Source: Paenibacillus lupini (GTDB taxonomy: Bacteria > Bacillota > Bacilli > Paenibacillales > Paenibacillaceae). Taken from it: a stretch of 64,000 bases of DNA. Positions 25,143-33,700 of the stretch are shown in pieces. How positions within the stretch are numbered: the first letter of the stretch is position 1; the number at the start of each line of letters is the position of its first letter. The notes beneath the pieces are model-generated. The model made no database searches and was not told the DNA's origin. It was given only the letters and a program-made list of their open reading frames with translations. The position numbers and the translations under genes were made by a program. Where the stretch lies: the NCBI RefSeq assembly GCF_011761355.1, contig NZ_JAASRW010000004.1, forward strand, positions 237,866 through 301,865, written 5' to 3'.

Positions 25143-26111
25143 CTGCTGCAACAACCTACCACCAAACATCAACCCATTAAGCCCGTCTATGCGAAGAATG
25201 GGTATGGCAGGCAGTTTGCCAAAAGCTTGCGGTCGCATTGGCAGCTATATTTGCTCGTCATTCCGCCGCTGCTGTTTTTCATTATTTTTAAATATGTACC
25301 GATGGCGAACGCGGTGCTGGCATTCAAGGAGTACAACGTCGTCAAAGGGATCTGGGGCAGCCCTTGGGTCGGATTGAAATATTTCCGGATGTTCTTCGAC
25401 AATCCGATCTTCTGGACGCTGATCCGCAATACGCTGCTTCTAAGCTTCTATCAGCTGCTGGCCGGCTTCCCGATACCAATCGTGCTGGCACTCATGCTGA
25501 ATGAGATAGGGAATGGCCGCTTCAAGCGATTCGTGCAGATGGTCACATTTGCACCGTATTTCATATCCACGGTCGTTATGGTGTCCATGATCATGCTGTT
25601 CATGGCACCACGGCTTGGTTTTATCAACGTTGCGCTCCAATACTTCGGGTTCGAGCCGGTTAACTTCTTGGGCGAGCCGGGTATGTTTCGGTCGATCTAC
25701 GTATGGTCGGATATTTGGCAGACGGCAGGTTACGCAGCAGTCATCTATCTTGCGGCACTTGCGGGCATCGATCCGACGCTGTATGAGGCAGCCAAGGTTG
25801 ATGGAGCATCACGTTTTCAGAAAATCTGGCATGTCGATCTGCCCGGTATTCTTCCAACCATTACGATTATCCTGATCCTGAACGTCGGCAACATCATGTC
25901 AGTTGGCTTCGAGAAAATTTATTTGCTTCAAAATTCGCTGAACTTGCCTACGTCCGAGGTCATCGCGACCTATGTGTACAGCATGGGTCTTCTGAACGCC
26001 AACTACAGCTTTGCCACGGCAGTTGGCCTGCTTAATTCCGTCATCAACCTTATCCTTTTGGTCACGGTGAACAGCTTGGCGAAACGAATATCGAATAACA
26101 GCATCTGGTAA
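25143..26111 (+). CDS. ABC transporter permease, LplB-like, possible CTG start
   Basis: A sugar importer permease with about six helices. WQLYLLVIPPLLFFIIFKYVPM is the typical first segment, split here as WQLYLLVIPPLL and FKYVPMANA; the EAA loop reads YEAAKVDGASRFQKIWHVDLPGI. Start choice is unusual. A consensus AGGAGG (25130-25135) sits exactly 7 bases before CTG at 25143, and the frame from there (LLQQPTTKHQPIKPVYAKNG...) gives 322 residues with a usual basic N-terminus. The first conventional start is TTG at 25227, which has only a weak site and would leave almost nothing before the first helix. Confidence 0.82.
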   Translation: MLQQPTTKHQPIKPVYAKNGYGRQFAKSLRSHWQLYLLVIPPLLFFIIFKYVPMANAVLAFKEYNVVKGIWGSPWVGLKYFRMFFDNPIFWTLIRNTLLLSFYQLLAGFPIPIVLALMLNEIGNGRFKRFVQMVTFAPYFISTVVMVSMIMLFMAPRLGFINVALQYFGFEPVNFLGEPGMFRSIYVWSDIWQTAGYAAVIYLAALAGIDPTLYEAAKVDGASRFQKIWHVDLPGILPTITIILILNVGNIMSVGFEKIYLLQNSLNLPTSEVIATYVYSMGLLNANYSFATAVGLLNSVINLILLVTVNSLAKRISNNSIW

Positions 26112-26128
26112 GCAAGGGGGAATGGGAC

Positions 26129-27037
26129 ATGGCAAAATCAATGGCAGCACCTAAATCAAAAATTCGGGAATCAGTCGGCGACCGCATCTTTGTCTTCGCG
26201 ATCTACGTGATATTGAGCCTCGTGCTCGTCGTCGTCTTGTATCCGCTTATTTACATCGTCAGCAGCTCGATCAGCAGCCCGGCGGCCGTTGTATCCGGCA
26301 AGGTCTGGCTTTGGCCGGTAGACCTCTCGTTCAAGGGCTTCCAAACGATATTGAAAACGCCGCTCATCATGACTGGCTATGGCAATTCGCTTTTCTACAT
26401 GTCGGTGGGGACGCTCATCAGCGTCATTATGACGGTCATGCTGGCTTATCCGCTGTCGCGCAAGACGTTTTTTGGCCGCAATGGCATTCTCATGATTGTT
26501 ATGTTCACGATGCTGTTCGGCGGAGGGCTGATTCCGACTTACCTGGTTGTGAGGGAGCTCGGCATGATAGATTCCCGCTGGGCACTGCTTATACCAAATG
26601 CGATCTGGGTATGGCAGGTCATCATCGCGCGCTCCTTCTTTCAAACGACGATTCCAAGTGAACTGGTTGAAGCAAGTGAAATCGATGGGTGCAGCGACTG
26701 GCGATTTCTGGCGAGCGTCGTCATCCCGCTCTCGAAGCCGATATTGGCCGTACTCGTCCTCATGTACGCCGTTGGGCAGTGGAATGCGTACTTCGACGCG
26801 CTGATCTACTTGAAATCCGACAATCTTTATCCGCTGCAGCTCGTGCTTAGAAGCATCATCATACAGAACAACAGTGCTGGTGCGATGGATATCAGCGTGC
26901 AGGTGCAGAGGGCGCAGCTAGCGGAGCTGCTCAAATATGCGCTCATCGTTGTAGCTACGCTGCCTGTCCTGATCATCTATCCGTTCGTACAGCGCTACTT
27001 CGTGCAGGGTATGCTAGTTGGTTCTGTTAAGGGCTGA
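26129..27037 (+). CDS. ABC transporter permease, LplC/YtcP-like
   Basis: A 302-residue second channel subunit, starting 17 bases after the first permease behind AAGGGGGAA. It has a MalG-type topology of about six helices, GGGLIPTYLVVRELGMID, the EAA loop EASEIDGCSDWRFLASVVIPLSKP, and the C-terminal FVQGMLVGSVKG common to this subfamily. It forms the importer with the upstream permease and one or both of the flanking binding proteins. No ATP-binding subunit is encoded in the locus. Confidence 0.9.
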   Translation: MAKSMAAPKSKIRESVGDRIFVFAIYVILSLVLVVVLYPLIYIVSSSISSPAAVVSGKVWLWPVDLSFKGFQTILKTPLIMTGYGNSLFYMSVGTLISVIMTVMLAYPLSRKTFFGRNGILMIVMFTMLFGGGLIPTYLVVRELGMIDSRWALLIPNAIWVWQVIIARSFFQTTIPSELVEASEIDGCSDWRFLASVVIPLSKPILAVLVLMYAVGQWNAYFDALIYLKSDNLYPLQLVLRSIIIQNNSAGAMDISVQVQRAQLAELLKYALIVVATLPVLIIYPFVQRYFVQGMLVGSVKG

Positions 27038-27062
27038 TAGCCGTTTGGCGGTTATTTCATTA

Positions 27063-27082
27063 AGGAGGTGGGGGCGATGTAG
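27063..27082 (+). other. Strong Shine-Dalgarno followed by a start-stop pair (ATG TAG)
   Basis: AAGGAGGTG (27062-27070) is followed, 8 bases after AGGAGG, by ATG and directly by TAG; an ATG-TGA pair comes a few bases later. The real binding-protein gene begins 90 bases downstream with its own site. A ribosome loading here would terminate at once. It may be the remnant of a lost start or a minimal regulatory ORF. Confidence 0.4.
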
Positions 27083-27170
27083 CCATATGTGAACCATCAC
27101 AATGTTTGATGCTGCAAGCCCAAAGAATTCGGCTTCACAACTACGGTTACTATGCAAAGGGGAGCAAAAA

Positions 27171-28814
27171 ATGAAAATGAAGAGCTGGAGTTTATTGTCG
27201 ATTATACTCATCCTGTCTATGGCGCTGTCGGCCTGCTCGAGCAATAACGGTCAGTCCGGAGGTAATTCGTCAGAGACGAATGCTTCGACCAAGCCGCTAG
27301 AGGTCAGTGTATTCGCTGTACAGGAGCAAGGTATCGACCTGCCAACGAATAAGTACACGCAGTTTGTGGAGGATAAGTTCAACATTAAATTCAAATTCGA
27401 GCTGGTACCTTCTGATGGTGCCAAGGAGAAACGCCAAATTTCGCTTGCGAGCGGAGATTATCCGGATGCCTACATTCTGACTCATTATATCGATCAGTTC
27501 TCGCAAGCGGACTTGTTAAAATACGGCAAGCAGGGTGTCATTGTACCTTTAAACGATCTTATCGACAAGTACGCGCCGAACATTAAGGCAGCCATGGAGT
27601 CTAATTCGGATCTCAAGACGCTGAATACGGCACCGGACGGCAAAATTTACGGGCTTGTTGCCTATACACAATGTTTCCACTGCTCCTATCCAAGCAAAAT
27701 GTGGATTAATAGCGAATGGCTGAAAAAGTTGAACCTAGATATGCCAACAACGCCGGAGGAATTCAAAAATGTCCTGAAAGCGTTTAAGACACAAGACCCT
27801 AACGGCAATGGCGCAGCGGACGAAGTGGCGCTGAGCGGTTCTACTGAGGAATTTGGCGTACGCGTACTTCCATTCCTGATGAACGGATTCGTCTACGATG
27901 ATGACCGTAACTATTTGAATATGTCAGGCGGTAAAGTGGAATCTGCGGCGATTAAGCCCGAATGGAAGGAAGGGCTTACTTACGTTAAATCCTTGTATGA
28001 TGAAGGATTGATTGATCCAGGCGCATTCACGCAAAACGCGGAAGCATTCAAAAAAATCGGCGAAAATGCTGACGCTGAAATCTTGGGCGCTGGCGCTGGC
28101 ATGCACCCGGCTATCTTCATCGATCTGGGAGGACCTCGTTCTGCAAAATATAATCCGGTACCACCTCTGAAAGGGCCAAACGGTGCCTTCGGTACACATG
28201 ACAATGGAGGAGTCTCTCCAGGCGGTAAATTCGTAATCACGAACAAGGCGAGTGAAGAGGAGCAGATCGCACTCATTAAGCTCGTGGACTACATGTACAC
28301 GCCGGAAGGACAGACCAATGCAGGCTCCGGAATGAAAGGCATTGATTGGGAAGACCCGGCACCTGGCGACAAGGCACTTGGTGAAGACGTTAAGCCGATG
28401 GTCAAAACGATTCCGAGCAAAGAGGGTGAAAAGCCTCGGAACGCAGGCTGGTCCGGCATGGGTCACTTCTACATGCCGAAGGAGTACCGAGACAGCTGGG
28501 TGCAAGGAGAGGACATCTATGATTCAGCAAACTATGAACGCAGGCTGTATGAAGCGACGAAGCTGTACGAAGGCAGCGAGCCGAAGGAGCTGTTCCCGTT
28601 CTGGTCGATCTGGGTTGACCCTGCACAAAGCGATGAAATGAGCATGCTGCAGACGAACATCCGCGACTACATCGAACAGAATGCGCTTCAATTCGTTACA
28701 GGTAACAAGGATCTGGACAAAGACTGGGATAGCTATGTAGAGGGCTTGAAAAACCTCAAGCTTGATCGCTACCTCGAAATTTTGCAAGCTGCTTACGACG
28801 CTTCGGCAAAGTAA
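27171..28814 (+). CDS. Extracellular solute-binding lipoprotein 2 of the glycan locus (LplA-like)
   Basis: A 547-residue lipoprotein with signal peptide ending ALSAC and a Ser/Asn-rich tether. It is the sister of the binding protein at 23141: shared blocks include IDQFSQADLLKYGKQG, HCSYPSKMWIN and EGLIDPGAFTQN. The order of conserved segments is the same throughout. It follows the permeases, so importer and sister binding protein are probably cotranscribed. The start at 27171 is supported by AAAGGGGAGC; the frame runs 23 codons further upstream without support. The ligand is probably an oligosaccharide released by the adjacent glycosidases (inference). Confidence 0.88.
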   Translation: MKMKSWSLLSIILILSMALSACSSNNGQSGGNSSETNASTKPLEVSVFAVQEQGIDLPTNKYTQFVEDKFNIKFKFELVPSDGAKEKRQISLASGDYPDAYILTHYIDQFSQADLLKYGKQGVIVPLNDLIDKYAPNIKAAMESNSDLKTLNTAPDGKIYGLVAYTQCFHCSYPSKMWINSEWLKKLNLDMPTTPEEFKNVLKAFKTQDPNGNGAADEVALSGSTEEFGVRVLPFLMNGFVYDDDRNYLNMSGGKVESAAIKPEWKEGLTYVKSLYDEGLIDPGAFTQNAEAFKKIGENADAEILGAGAGMHPAIFIDLGGPRSAKYNPVPPLKGPNGAFGTHDNGGVSPGGKFVITNKASEEEQIALIKLVDYMYTPEGQTNAGSGMKGIDWEDPAPGDKALGEDVKPMVKTIPSKEGEKPRNAGWSGMGHFYMPKEYRDSWVQGEDIYDSANYERRLYEATKLYEGSEPKELFPFWSIWVDPAQSDEMSMLQTNIRDYIEQNALQFVTGNKDLDKDWDSYVEGLKNLKLDRYLEILQAAYDASAK

Positions 28815-28836
28815 ACGGCGTAACCATAGGAACAAC

Positions 28837-28873
28837 AGAATCGGACGCTTCTTTGTGAAGCGTCCGATTCTAT
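28837..28873 (+). terminator. Hairpin after the second binding-protein gene
   Basis: AGAATCGGACGCTTC / GAAGCGTCCGATTCT form a perfect 15-bp stem with a 5-base loop. Only a weak T-tract follows, so termination may be partial, with readthrough into the GH110 gene 40 bases later. Confidence 0.65.
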
Positions 28874-28910
28874 TGCAGGCAGAGCAGAACGACAAGCGAG
28901 GTGGGATCGA

Positions 28911-30581
28911 ATGGACATTTCTCCTACGATAATCCGATTGGCTGATTTCGGGGGCAGACCGAATTCGGGAGAGGACGCAGCAGCGGCGATGCGCGGTGCG
29001 CTTGAAGCAGCTTCTGTTATTGAAGGCCCCGTTGTACTCGCTTGCGAGCAGGGACTGTATGATTTTTACCCTGAGCAGGCGGCCAGAGCAAAGTACTACA
29101 TTTCAAATACAGCCAGTGAAGAGGAGAACCCTGACGTTACAAGGACGATCGGAATCTTGCTGCATGGCATACGGAACATGATGCTGGATGGAAATGGTTC
29201 CTTGTTCGTCTTCCATGGCAAACAGACGATGATCGTAATCGACAGCTGCGAACAGATTGCCATTCGTAATTTGCGTATGGATTTCGCTTATCCGACGGTT
29301 GTCGAGATGACTGTGGAGGCGATAGGCGTTAATTGTCTTGACATGGCGGTTCATCCGGACAGCCGGTATGAAATCGTAAGCGGAGCGTTATATTGGTTCG
29401 GCGAGGGATGGCGGTTCCGGGACGGGCCAATGCAGGAGCACGACACGCTGACGGATACGACTTGGCGAACCGGCAATTTATCGGCCTCGGCGGTCCGTGT
29501 CGAGGAGAGAGGGCCAGGGAAGCTTCGGCTGTTCTATGAGGCATGGTGTATGCCTACGACGTCAGTCGGGCGAGTGTTCCAAGCTAGAGACGGCATCCGC
29601 GACCAGGTCGGCGCGTTTATCGTCCAGAGCAGCAAGATTGCGTGGAGCGATGTTGGCGTCCATTTCATGCATGGGCTTGGCCTTGTCTGCCAATTCAGCG
29701 AGGATATATCATTCGAACGCATGGAGCTGGCTCCGCGTCCGGAGACAGGGCGGACCGTCGCGGCTTTCGCCGATTGCATCCATGTATCGGGCTGCCGGGG
29801 AGTTGTCCGCGTGGCGGACAGTCGATTCGTTGGTGCTCATGACGATGCTATTAATGTGCATGGCACGTATATGCGTGTCGCGGGACTGCCTGCGGCAGAT
29901 GAGGTGCTGCTTCGATTCATGCACCCGCAAACCTACGGCTTTCCCGCGTTTTTTCCAGGAGATCGCATCGCATTTGTTCGTGCTGGCACGCTGACCAGCT
30001 TCGCGGAGGCTGTTGTGTCCGAAGCGGAGCTCCTTGAGCCACGCGTCATGCGGGTGAAGCTGGATAGGGACGCGCCGCAGGATATACGTTCTGACGACGT
30101 TGCGGAGAACGTGACGTGGGCACCCGAGGTGGAGATTGTCCGTAACCAGATGTCCCGCATCCCGACTCGTGGTGTATTGGTTACGACTAGCCGGAGGGCA
30201 CTGATTGAGGAAAACCGATTCGAGAGGATCACAATGAGTGCGGTGCTTGTCGCGGGCGATGCCGGAAGCTGGTATGAATCCGGGCGTGTAAATAACCTGA
30301 CGATTCGGGGTAATTCGTTCTTTGAGTGCGGCGAGGCGGATCATGCTGTCATTGCTATTTCTCCCGAGAATACAGAACCATCGTTTGTGCATGCCCACAT
30401 TAAGATCGAAGACAACCAGTTCGAGATGAGGGCTACACCCGTCCTTGATGCTCGTTACACGAGGGATCTGACGTTTGTGAATAATCGAATCGCTCTTCAC
30501 GGGCAGGCTCGGGAAGCCGGAGCAGCGATACGATTGCTGGGCTGTGACGAAGTGTCACTGTCATGCAACCACTATATCTGA
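28911..30581 (+). CDS. GH110 exo-alpha-1,3-galactosidase
   Basis: A 556-residue beta-helix enzyme of family GH110, which removes terminal alpha-1,3-linked galactose (as in the blood-group B or linear alpha-Gal motifs). Family-like blocks: DFGGRPNSGEDAA, LDGNGSLFVFHG, HFMHGLGLVCQFSEDI, GAHDDAINVHGTY and RFMHPQTYGF. Asp288, Asp311 and Asp312 have the same 23/24-residue spacing as the catalytic Asp triad reported for the Pseudoalteromonas GH110 enzyme (D321, D344, D345; from memory). No signal peptide is visible, so it should act in the cytoplasm on imported oligosaccharides. Start ATG with GAGGTGGGA. Confidence 0.85.
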   Translation: MDISPTIIRLADFGGRPNSGEDAAAAMRGALEAASVIEGPVVLACEQGLYDFYPEQAARAKYYISNTASEEENPDVTRTIGILLHGIRNMMLDGNGSLFVFHGKQTMIVIDSCEQIAIRNLRMDFAYPTVVEMTVEAIGVNCLDMAVHPDSRYEIVSGALYWFGEGWRFRDGPMQEHDTLTDTTWRTGNLSASAVRVEERGPGKLRLFYEAWCMPTTSVGRVFQARDGIRDQVGAFIVQSSKIAWSDVGVHFMHGLGLVCQFSEDISFERMELAPRPETGRTVAAFADCIHVSGCRGVVRVADSRFVGAHDDAINVHGTYMRVAGLPAADEVLLRFMHPQTYGFPAFFPGDRIAFVRAGTLTSFAEAVVSEAELLEPRVMRVKLDRDAPQDIRSDDVAENVTWAPEVEIVRNQMSRIPTRGVLVTTSRRALIEENRFERITMSAVLVAGDAGSWYESGRVNNLTIRGNSFFECGEADHAVIAISPENTEPSFVHAHIKIEDNQFEMRATPVLDARYTRDLTFVNNRIALHGQAREAGAAIRLLGCDEVSLSCNHYI

Positions 30582-30700
30582 TTTGCGGCAATTCGTACGC
30601 CGAAAGGGGGGATTGCCCCTCTCGAAGCAGGAGGATTGTACGGAAAATGAAAAAATGTACCTATTGGAGCAGACCTGCATTCAGCTATTATCGATTTGAA

Positions 30701-30714
30701 AGTAAGCGCTGTCA
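30701..30714 (+). promoter_or_regulatory. cre-like site before the GH27 gene
   Basis: AGTAAGCGCTGTCA matches 12 of 14 cre positions and is almost identical to the site at 25027. It lies 74 bases before the start of the S-layer-anchored galactosidase. Confidence 0.55.
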
Positions 30715-30787
30715 TTATGTAAACGGGTATTTGCCTAGGGAGGGAAATTAAGCGGATTGCCATTTTAGATGAAAAGGGGATGAAAGA

Positions 30788-33700
30788 TTGAACGGATGGA
30801 TGAGGATAACACGGTTATTGGTAATTATCGTATTGGTGGCGCAGTTCGGTATCGGTGTTGGTGTCGTCGCACCTGGAAGCGGGGTGGCAGAGGCAGCCAA
30901 GAAGGAATTGGCGGCAAAACCGTATATGGGCTGGAGCAGCTACAGCATGCAGGTCTACTCCGGCAACGGTCAATGGATTACTGCAGAGCAGATCAAGGCG
31001 CAGTCGGACGCGATGCATGTGAAGCTGCAGCCGTACGGCTATGAATATATTAACGTGGATGCGGCGTGGAACGGGGGAATGGATGGATACGGACGGCCGA
31101 TTCCAAGCACAACGCTATTCCCCGATGGCCTGCAGGATGTCATCGACTACGTTCATGCGAACGGGCAGAAGTTCGGCCTGTACGGCATTCCGGGCTTGTC
31201 ACCGGATGCTTACAAACAGGATCTCCCCATCTATAATGCTCCCGGTTGTTCGATGAAGGATATTGGCGACCCTACAAAGGGATCAGACTATTGGGGCTTC
31301 GGCTACAAGATCGATTACTCCAGCCCGTGTGCACAAAAATACATCGATTCAATCGCCAATCTCTATGCTGAATGGGGCGTCGACTTTTTAAAGTTCGACA
31401 GCGTCACGCCGGGTTCGGGCATTAGTGACTTGTCCTTGGATGCGCGGGATGACGTGAAAGCCTGGTCACAGGCACTTGAGCCGCATGATATTTGGCTGGA
31501 GCTGTCCTGGGCGCTCGATATCAAGTATATCGATTACTGGAAAAAGTACGCCAACGGGTGGCGTGTCGATTGGGATATCGAATGCTATTGCGGTAACGGC
31601 GGCCTGACCGCATGGCCGAATATCTCACGGCTGTTCCCGATAGCGGAGAAGTTTTGGCGTCATGCCGGCCCGGGTGGCTGGAACGATTTCGATTCACTCA
31701 ACATCGGCAACGGCTCGATGGACGGTATTACACCGGAAGAGCGTAAGACGGCGATGTCGTTCTGGGCAGTTTCGTCGGCTCAGTTATATATCGGTAATGA
31801 TATGACCAAGCTGGACGATTACGGTCTGGAGCTGCTTACGAACGAAGAGGTGATCGCTGTTAATCAGGCAGGACATCCAGGACGCCCGGTGTCGATCGAT
31901 ACCGAGCAGCAGGTGTGGTATGCCAATAATGGTGATGGGACATATACGGTCGGCTTGTTCAATCTTGGAGGCAAGGAAGCGACGGTATCCGTTCATTGGA
32001 GCGACATCGGTCTCACAGGTCCGGCTTCCGTCCGTGATCTATGGAGCCATAAGGAGCTCGGCGAGTTCGAGAGTGGATTCAGCTCGGCTGATCTCGCATC
32101 ACATGGCTCGCGCCTTCTGAAGGTAACCGCATTGGACGGTAAGGTCGCCGTTAACGACGACGATACCGGTATGAAATATACGGGGGAATGGACGCGCAAC
32201 GGCGGCAAGGAAATGGCCGCTGACAAGCAGAACCTCGTGATCGGTGTAAGCGATTCGGAGGCGGAGAACAGCTCCATCAGCCCGGTGTCGGCAAGCTTTG
32301 ACAAGAAGGAGTCTGAGCAGAAGGATGTCCAGACGACAATGACGCTGAATGGCAATACGCTGGTCGCCATTACGAATGGTGGAGCTGCACTAGCGGCAGG
32401 CACTGACTATACGGTAGAGGACAATGTAATCACAATTAAGAAGGATTATTTGGCCTCGCGGTCAGTCGGAACGACGAATTTGTCCGTCGCCTTCAGCGGC
32501 GGTACTGCCCAAAGCTTTGCCATAGCCGTTAGTGACACAACGACGCGGGACAGCCGGGTGACGCCGGGCGCAGTAAGCTACGACAAGAAGGTAGGCAGTG
32601 ACATCCTCCTGACGGTTTCGCCGAACGGTAATGTTTTGACGGGAGTAAGCCTGGGCGGTACGCCGCTGACAGAAGGCACCGATTATACGGCGGTTGATAC
32701 TCAAATCACTATACCTAAGAGCTATCTCTCGGCGTTGCCGACGGGCACGTCTGAGCTCAAGTTCGAGTTCGACGGCGGTGAGAATCAGCGCGTTGCGTTG
32801 GTCGTCAGGGATACATCTGCAGGCGGAACGATTTCCTATAACAACGATCACCCCGACATTCATTATGCTGGCGCCTGGAATCGGAGTTATAACCGGGGAT
32901 TAGGCGATTTTATGGATGACGTCCATTTTGCAGAAAAGAATGACCAGGACTACATCGAATTTACGTTCACGGGAACGGGAGTCGAGTACGTAACGGAGCT
33001 TGACCCTTCGCAGGGCGACATGGATATTTACGTGGATGGTGAGTTTAAGCAGACGGTTAGCACGTCAAACCTCGGTCGACTGGCTCAGCAGCCTGTATAT
33101 AACATCACGGGGCTGCCTAATGGCGAGCATACGTTGAAGGCCGTCAAAAAATCCGGCATCTTCATGCTGCTCGACCGGTTCGTTGTAAGTGTCCCTGATC
33201 AGTTTAGTCCAGCTGTCGTAAACTTCGATAAAGCAGAAGGTGCGCAAGCAGACGTCACGATCGAGGCACCGGGCACGGGCGGCGGTCTCAGCGGGATCAC
33301 GAACGGTGCGACTACGCTCGCGAAGGATACCGATTATACAGCAGCGGACGACGAGGTTACGCTGAAGAAGGAATATTTGGCATCTCTGCCGGTCGGCACG
33401 ACCGCTCTCTCGTTCACATTCGCTCAAGGCGCGACGCAGACACTGACCGTTGTCGTCAGTGATTCGTCGGCTTCGAACAGCACGATCAGTCCAACGAGCG
33501 GCAGCTTCGACAAGAAGCAGGAAGCGCAGGCGGATGTTACGGTTACAATGGATTTGGCAGGCAATGTGCTTAGCTCCGTTTCGAATGGCGCCACGCTCAT
33601 ACAGGAAGGCACCGACTACGATGTAACGGATAGTCTAGTCACACTTAAGAAGGATTATTTAGCAGCACAGCCGGTTGGCGTCACAAGCCTGACCTTCGTC

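Noticed and set aside
24863-25180. 105-codon frame between the first binding-protein gene and the permease
   Set aside because: No ribosome site and unnatural composition; it covers the cre-like site and the permease leader.
29497-30500. Long frames on the other strand and in other frames across the GH110 and GH27 genes
   Set aside because: They are by-products of GC-biased third positions in well-identified genes on the plus strand.
30647-30751. 34-residue peptide starting MKKCTYWSRPAF upstream of the GH27 gene
   Set aside because: AGGAGG is 12 bases away and the frame contains the cre-like site; more likely leader DNA than a gene.
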